Shown here: positions 22,354 through 26,514 of the stretch, in pieces
How positions within the stretch are numbered: position 1 is the stretch's first letter
Layout of the letters: each line of letters starts with the position of its first letter
Assembly (NCBI GenBank): GCA_040772905.1
Contig: JAXGXJ010000018.1
Location: 1-26,514 of the forward strand
Origin: JAXGXJ01 sp040772905
GTDB taxonomy: Bacteria > Actinomycetota > Thermoleophilia > RBG-16-64-13
Length of the DNA stretch: 26,514 nucleotides
Direction of reading: 5' to 3'
Position numbers and translations under genes: made by a program
Notes under the pieces: model-generated
The model's database searches: none
Told to the model about the DNA's origin: nothing
Seen by the model: only the letters and a program-made list of their open reading frames with translations

Positions 22354-23657
22354 CCGTTGAAGCTTATCCACGTCGCCTCCATATCCGAGACCGCTCCGGT
22401 CGCCGCGCGCAGCAACCCTTGTTTCAACGCTCCCACCGCCAAGCAATGGTCGATGAGGTTGACTCCAGCCAGACGGCCGTCCTGCCACACCCGCAGCTGA
22501 TAGCTGTCGCCGTCCGCGCAGGTGGTGACGTCGTCGTACTCACGCAGGCAGCCCACGCTGGCGAACAGCCGTCTGCCGACGTGCGTGATGTTGTGGGGCA
22601 CGCTGCCCCGGTATCCACTGGTGACACCGGCCAGGCTTCTTCCCGCAGCCCGGCCTTGGTAGCGGGCGCTGGCCCACAGACCGATGATCTCGTGCCGGCC
22701 GGACAGAAGGTTCCTTCCTTGAGCCACGTCGCCGGCCGCGTACAGGGAGGGGATACTGGAGCGCATCTGCTCGTCCACCAACACGCCCACTCCCATGTCA
22801 ACCGTGCCCGGGGCCAAGAACCCAAGCGCTGGTCTGGAGCCCGTGCACGCCACCGCCAGATGGACCTCGTCCTGAGCCATGGACTCCTCGCAGGCGGTGC
22901 CACCCGCTCCTCCCGGGTCGGCCACGCCCGGCAGGGCGCCGAAGTCGAGGCGCACATTGCCGGGTGTGGTGTCGACGCCGGCGAGGGCCGCCCCCAAGCG
23001 GAGGTCGTATCCCTCGCTCAGCAGATGTTCCTCCAGCAGGCGGGCGCACCAGGGATGGGCCGAGAGGGGCAGTATCGAGGCTTCGCGCTCGATCAGGGTC
23101 ACACGGAAGCCCAGTTCGTGCAGCACGTCCGCCACCTTGACTCCTGCAAAGGAGGCCCCGATCACCGCGGCGCGGGGGGAGGCCGTCTCCGCGGCCGTCT
23201 GAGCCTTGATGCGGTCGACGGCCTGTCGCAGCAGGACTGCGTCCGCGAAGGTCTGGATGGTGTAGACCGGCGCCCCAGGGTCGGCCACGGCCTCGCGCAG
23301 GCCCTTGATGGGCGGCAGCGACGGACGGGCACCCGTCGCCAACACACAGCGCTCGTAGCGGTGCTCGGCTCCGTCTGCCGTGGTGAAGACCCGCTCCCGC
23401 GGATCGAGCGCCGCCACTGCGGAGCCCAGATGGGCTGTGACCCCGTAGGTGTGGTAGAAGCTGCTGCCGTAGCCGAAGGGGAAGGCGCGCTCCTCGGATA
23501 TCTTCTCTTTGACCAGGTACGGTCCCAACATGGGGTTGTAGGGTCCGTGGTCGTTGTCAGCGTAGAGATGGATCTCGCCTGTGTAGCCGTTCTGCCGCAG
23601 GGCGATGATGGTCTCCGCTGCTGCTGCTCCGTTTCCTACGATGGCGATGGGTATCAC
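22350..23657 (-). CDS. NAD(P)/FAD-dependent oxidoreductase (flavoprotein partner of the Mo enzyme)
   Basis: A 435-residue two-dinucleotide-binding flavoprotein of the pyridine nucleotide-disulfide oxidoreductase class I type, close to nitrite-reductase/rubredoxin-reductase-like proteins. Seen: FAD site IAIVGNGAAAAE at the N-terminus, the second Rossmann motif VIGASFAGVKVADVL with an acidic residue after the strand (LIERE), suggesting NADH over NADPH, and the FAD motif SLYAAGDVA. No redox-active CxxC pair is evident. I chose the GTG at 23657 (MIPIAIVGNG), which has GAGGGG upstream; a GTG at 23693 adds 12 residues without support. It overlaps the Mo subunit gene, so all three genes are coupled. 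Its likely role is to pass electrons between NAD(P)(H) and the Fe-S subunit. Confidence 0.88.
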   Translation of the reverse strand: MIPIAIVGNGAAAAETIIALRQNGYTGEIHLYADNDHGPYNPMLGPYLVKEKISEERAFPFGYGSSFYHTYGVTAHLGSAVAALDPRERVFTTADGAEHRYERCVLATGARPSLPPIKGLREAVADPGAPVYTIQTFADAVLLRQAVDRIKAQTAAETASPRAAVIGASFAGVKVADVLHELGFRVTLIEREASILPLSAHPWCARLLEEHLLSEGYDLRLGAALAGVDTTPGNVRLDFGALPGVADPGGAGGTACEESMAQDEVHLAVACTGSRPALGFLAPGTVDMGVGVLVDEQMRSSIPSLYAAGDVAQGRNLLSGRHEIIGLWASARYQGRAAGRSLAGVTSGYRGSVPHNITHVGRRLFASVGCLREYDDVTTCADGDSYQLRVWQDGRLAGVNLIDHCLAVGALKQGLLRAATGAVSDMEATWISFNG

Positions 23658-23707
23658 GGCATCGGGCCCCTCGATCTGTCGACTACATGACACAGGACGA
23701 TGGACCG

Positions 23708-23742
23708 GCCGGCGCCGGGGCTCTCGGAGCCCCGGCGCCGGC
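23708..23742. terminator. Perfect 16-bp hairpin (second of a tandem pair)
   Basis: GCCGGCGCCGGGGCTC and GAGCCCCGGCGCCGGC pair fully around a TCG loop. It lies between the binding-protein gene and the flavoprotein gene, both on the reverse strand. No U-tract follows. Confidence 0.7.
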
Positions 23743-23763
23743 GGTACCTCGTCATCCTACTCT

Positions 23764-23798
23764 ACGTGCGCTCCGGGCCGCAGGCCCGGAGCGCACGT
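23764..23798. terminator. Perfect 16-bp hairpin (first of a tandem pair)
   Basis: ACGTGCGCTCCGGGCC and GGCCCGGAGCGCACGT pair fully around a GCA loop, only 7 bases beyond the stop of the binding-protein gene. With the hairpin at 23708-23742 it should block read-through into the Mo-enzyme operon. Confidence 0.75.
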
Positions 23799-23805
23799 GC
23801 ACAGC

Positions 23806-25314
23806 TTAACCGGTAATGGGGACCGGCTGGATGGGAACCAGCAGGTCGGCCGTCAGATACGGCGCAGCCGCGTTGCCGGTGACGTTCTCAGTGAACTTGA
23901 ACTTGCCTCCGCCCATGATCCACTGGGCGCCGGCCAGGCCGTGGTCGTAGACGTTCTTCCGCTTGTGGCCCGGGCCGGGGGCGAAGTCGGTGTTCTTCGG
24001 CCCCAGAGGCTCGGCGATGGGGGCGGTGAAGTCGATGGTGCCCACGATGGTGTCGACCTTCATCGTCTCGATCGCGGCCAAGGTCGCATCCTTGTTGGTC
24101 GGGTCGGCGGAGTTCTTGAGCGCGTACACAGCCATCTCGCCCACCACATAGTGCAGCAGCGGCGAGGTCTGCTGTTTTCCGGTGGTGGCTTCGAAGTTGT
24201 CGGCCAACTCCGCGCAGGTCTCCCCGCTCAGAGAAGACCTGAAGGGGAAGGTGCGGTGCCACCACAGCTCCTTCATGACCCCGTTGCCGACCTCGCCCAG
24301 TGAGTCCACCGACTGAGGGAACAGAGTGGCCTTGCTGCAGAAGGGCACCTTCGGCTGCCAGCCCTGCTGGATGGACTGCTTGTAGAAGTTGGTGAAGTCG
24401 GGCGGATACATGTTGCCGGTGAGGAGTTCGGCGCCGGCCTTCTTGAAGGCCGAGATGACGCTGGTGTAGTCCTCGGTGCCCAACTGCACAGTGTCGCCCA
24501 CCTCGACCTTGTAGCCGTTGGCTTCCAGGAAGGGCGGCAGCACGTCGCGGAAGAAGTTGCCCGAGGCCTCGTTGCTGAAGATACCGCCGGCGATCTTGTT
24601 GGACGGCACTTGGTTGAAGGCCTCCAGAGTGACGGCACATAGGTCCTCGCCGCCGAAGAAGACGTGATACGACCACTTGTAGCCCTGCTCGAAGTTGGCT
24701 CCCAGGTAGGTCTGCCACGGGCAGTCGGTGGAGACGACCGGCACTCCGTAGGCTTCGCACTGCTCCACAGTGGGTTTGACCGTCTCGGGTGTGGAGGCCA
24801 CCATCATCAGGTCGATACCCGTGTTGTTGATGAGGTCGCCCGCCACCTGCGAGGCGCGGTTGGAGTCGGACTGAGTGTCCTGCACCTGGATGGAGATGGG
24901 GTGCATCTTGTTGTCGCCCAGGACCATGCCGTCACCGATGGCCTCGCGCCACCTGTCAACACAGTACTGGTCGGGCACGCCGAACGAGGCCAGCGGGCCG
25001 GTGAGCGGTGTGCAGAAGCCCAGTTTGATCTCACGACCCATCTCGGGTTCTGCCGCCACCGTCGTGGTGGCGCCGGCGGTGGTAGTGGTGGCCGCGGCTG
25101 TCGTGGTGGTGGCCTCACCGGCTGCGGCCGTGGTGGTGGTCTCGGCGGTCTCTTCGCCACAGGCTGCCAGCAATCCGCCGACACCGGCGCCCATGCCTAC
25201 GGCGGCGCCCGCCACCCCGGCGAGTTTCAGGAACTGCCGCCTGCTGACGGCTCCCGCTTGGAGCGCATCCTTCTCGGGTCGTTCTTCAGAGCGGTTGTCG
25301 AATTCTTCCTGCAT
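23806..25314 (-). CDS. Tat-exported lipoprotein, ABC substrate-binding protein (branched-chain amino acid/amide class)
   Basis: A 502-residue periplasmic-type binding protein, type I fold, of the LivJ/amide/urea group. The N-terminus has a twin-arginine signal (SRRQFLK, Arg25-Arg26), a long Ala/Gly hydrophobic region and a lipobox LLAAC with Cys52. It should be exported folded and lipidated by Lgt. A Thr/Ala/Val-rich linker of about 30 residues (56-88) precedes the receptor domain, which begins REIKLGFCTPLTGPLASFG and contains QVQDTQSDSNRASQVAGDLI. The start ATG has GGAGGG 10 nt upstream. The paralogue at 25482 is divergent. No permease or ATPase gene is in the window. Confidence 0.92.
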   Translation of the reverse strand: MQEEFDNRSEERPEKDALQAGAVSRRQFLKLAGVAGAAVGMGAGVGGLLAACGEETAETTTTAAAGEATTTTAAATTTTAGATTTVAAEPEMGREIKLGFCTPLTGPLASFGVPDQYCVDRWREAIGDGMVLGDNKMHPISIQVQDTQSDSNRASQVAGDLINNTGIDLMMVASTPETVKPTVEQCEAYGVPVVSTDCPWQTYLGANFEQGYKWSYHVFFGGEDLCAVTLEAFNQVPSNKIAGGIFSNEASGNFFRDVLPPFLEANGYKVEVGDTVQLGTEDYTSVISAFKKAGAELLTGNMYPPDFTNFYKQSIQQGWQPKVPFCSKATLFPQSVDSLGEVGNGVMKELWWHRTFPFRSSLSGETCAELADNFEATTGKQQTSPLLHYVVGEMAVYALKNSADPTNKDATLAAIETMKVDTIVGTIDFTAPIAEPLGPKNTDFAPGPGHKRKNVYDHGLAGAQWIMGGGKFKFTENVTGNAAAPYLTADLLVPIQPVPITG

Positions 25315-25386
25315 GGTGTTGCTTCCCTCCTCGTTATGTGTCCAGCTGTCGCCGGCCCCCTACACGACGCACTCGATGCAAAAGAA

Positions 25387-25405
25387 GAATAGCAAGTCGC
25401 TATTC
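25387..25405. promoter_or_regulatory. Dyad 1 in the divergent binding-protein promoter region
   Basis: GAATAGC-AAGTC-GCTATTC is a perfect 7-bp inverted repeat with a 5-base centre. It lies between the two divergent genes and could be an operator that controls both. Confidence 0.4.
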
Positions 25406-25437
25406 GCCAAAGCAAGTATCTGTGCTACGGTTATACG

Positions 25438-25456
25438 GTGCCAGTATCGGTGGCAC
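25438..25456. promoter_or_regulatory. Dyad 2 in the divergent binding-protein promoter region
   Basis: GTGCCA-GTATCGG-TGGCAC is a perfect 6-bp inverted repeat with a 7-base centre, 25 bases before the forward start codon. It has the same overall length (19) as dyad 1 but a different sequence. Confidence 0.35.
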
Positions 25457-25481
25457 ATCCATCAACGGGGGAGGACACATC

Positions 25482-26514
25482 ATGGATCGTCGTGAATCAG
25501 AGACGTTGGGGAGCGGCGACAGTCCGCTCGAAAGCAAGATGATCGGTCGTAGGGAGTTCTTGAAGCTGGCTGGCGTCGCCGGGGCCACGATCGGTCTGGG
25601 AGCCGGTCTGGGTGGTCTGGTGGCCGCGTGCGGCGGGGACGAGACCACCACCACCGCGGGTGCGACCACCACCGCGGGAGCCACCACCACCGCGAGCGTC
25701 ACCGAGACCACCGCGGGACCCACCACCAGCGTGAGCGCCGAGCCTGAGGCAGGTCGTGAGATAAAGGTCGGGTTCGTCGATCCCACCACCGGCCCCGCGG
25801 CCGCCTTCGGCATCGCCGGCAGCTACATCGTGCAGCGCTGGAACGAAGCCGTCGCAGACGGATTGGTGTGCGGAGACGGGAAGAAACATCCCATCAAGAT
25901 CCTTGTGCAGGATTCCCAGTCCGATTCGAACAGGGCTGGCCAGGTCGCGGGTGACCTCATCAACAACGACAAGGTCGACGTGATGATGTGCTCCTCGGGC
26001 CCAGACACGGTGCATCCTGTCACCGACCAGTGCGAGGCCAACGAGGTCCCGTGCCTGTCGACCGACTGTCCCATGGAGTCGTACTACTTCGGGCGGGGCG
26101 CCACGCCCGATACGCCGTTCAAGTGGACGTACCATGTGTTCTGGGGCATGGACGAGATCTACGCGAACAGCGTCGACATGTGGGATCAATTGGACACCAA
26201 CAAGAAAGTGGCGGCCATGTGGCCCAACAACGCCAGTGCCGCCCCGTACCGGACCTACTACGTGGAGCCCATGTCGAAACTGGGCTACACGTGCATCGAC
26301 GCCGGTGCCTACAACGAGCCCAGCGACGACTTCACCCAGCAGATCAGCCTGTTCAAGAAAGAAGGCTGCGAGATCCTGCAGGGTGTCATGGCGCCTCCGG
26401 ACTTCACCAACTTCTGGAAGCAGTGCAAGCAGCAGGGATGGACGCCCAAGGTGGCGGAAGGCATCAAGCCCACCCTGTTCCCCTCGGCCATGGAGGCGTT
26501 GGGCGAGATCGCGG
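25482..26514 (+). CDS. Tat-exported lipoprotein, ABC substrate-binding protein (3' end beyond window)
   Basis: The first 344 codons are present and the gene runs off the window. It is a close paralogue of the divergent gene, with a matching Tat signal (IGRREFLKLAG, Arg23-Arg24), lipobox LVAAC (Cys50) and Thr/Ala/Gly linker (about 54-82). The receptor domain starts REIKVGFVDPTTGPAAAFG and has ILVQDSQSDSNRAGQVAGDLI and the ending PPDFTNFWKQ. GGAGG lies 7 nt before the ATG. The two proteins differ in several ligand-side positions, for example TPETVKPT against GPDTVHPV, so they may recognise related but distinct ligands. Permease and ATPase genes may lie just beyond the window. Confidence 0.92.
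   Translation, partial: MDRRESETLGSGDSPLESKMIGRREFLKLAGVAGATIGLGAGLGGLVAACGGDETTTTAGATTTAGATTTASVTETTAGPTTSVSAEPEAGREIKVGFVDPTTGPAAAFGIAGSYIVQRWNEAVADGLVCGDGKKHPIKILVQDSQSDSNRAGQVAGDLINNDKVDVMMCSSGPDTVHPVTDQCEANEVPCLSTDCPMESYYFGRGATPDTPFKWTYHVFWGMDEIYANSVDMWDQLDTNKKVAAMWPNNASAAPYRTYYVEPMSKLGYTCIDAGAYNEPSDDFTQQISLFKKEGCEILQGVMAPPDFTNFWKQCKQQGWTPKVAEGIKPTLFPSAMEALGEIA
25641..25730 (+). repeat. Low-complexity Thr/Ala linker repeat in coding DNA
   Basis: ACCACCACCGCGGG-type units recur at least three times here, encoding the Thr/Ala/Gly linker of the second binding protein. A related Thr-rich tract lies in the divergent paralogue near 25055-25145. Such repeats tend to slip, so length may vary between strains. 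Confidence 0.6.

Noticed and set aside
22419..23690. Forward open frame of 423 residues opposite the flavoprotein
   Set aside because: The reverse frame has both dinucleotide-binding motifs and an ATGA link to its neighbour; the forward one has no recognisable feature.
25641..25730. CRISPR-like or minisatellite array
   Set aside because: The repeated units are in frame, encode a Thr/Ala linker after a lipobox and have no spacers.

Overview
This window comes from a high-G+C bacterium with dense, short-gap gene packing. Several features suggest an anaerobic Actinomycetota-like lineage: Thr/Ala-rich linkers behind Tat-lipoprotein signals, an actinobacterial-looking Lgt, no strong U-tracts after the terminator hairpins, and many iron-sulfur and molybdenum proteins. 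This placement is an inference from style and gene content; no rRNA, tRNA or CRISPR array was seen. No stretch over 300 bases lacks a gene.

Layout. 1-2465 (-): P2-type cation ATPase, cut by the window edge. 2615-2944 (-): TatA. 3075-5276 (-): UvrD/PcrA-like helicase. 5339-7959 (-): two tandem YbfB/YjiJ-type MFS transporters joined by an ATGA overlap. 8138-10362 (+): FKBP/SlyD-like isomerase, then a putative carboxylesterase lipoprotein. 10476-12512 (-): a DUF4389 membrane protein gene split by a complete IS256-family element (10943-12320) with an exact 8-bp target duplication. 12653-13633 (+): a QueG-like double [4Fe-4S] protein.

13668-18603 (-) is the most interesting block. In transcription order it encodes a two-cluster ferredoxin with an Arg/Gly-rich tail, an orange-protein (ORP/NifX-fold) protein, a DUF5320-like small protein, two MinD-type ATPases each carrying an inserted 2x[4Fe-4S] ferredoxin domain, an Mrp/NBP35 ATPase fused to a C-terminal ORP domain (MrpORP architecture), and a PadR regulator. 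Most junctions overlap or nearly touch. The set matches the anaerobe-specific ORP complex known from Desulfovibrio. Here it has a PadR gene and a 19-bp near-perfect palindrome just downstream of a TTGACA-type promoter. The promoter of the divergent lgt gene overlaps this one at the -35 box.

18738-19559 (+): lgt, whose last codons form half of an 18-bp terminator stem. 19613-23657 (-): a three-gene redox module consisting of an NAD(P)/FAD oxidoreductase, a molybdopterin catalytic subunit with a probable cysteine Mo ligand, and a 4x[4Fe-4S] subunit. It has no Tat signal and no membrane anchor, so it is probably cytoplasmic. Two perfect 16-bp hairpins separate it from the next gene. 23806-26514: two closely related, divergently transcribed Tat-lipoprotein substrate-binding proteins of the branched-chain-amino-acid/amide class. 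The second runs off the window.

How it fits together (inference): substrates are captured by Tat-exported, Lgt-lipidated binding proteins and may be processed by the cytoplasmic Mo enzyme. The ORP operon may handle Fe-S or Mo-containing metal clusters for an anaerobic metabolism rich in such enzymes.
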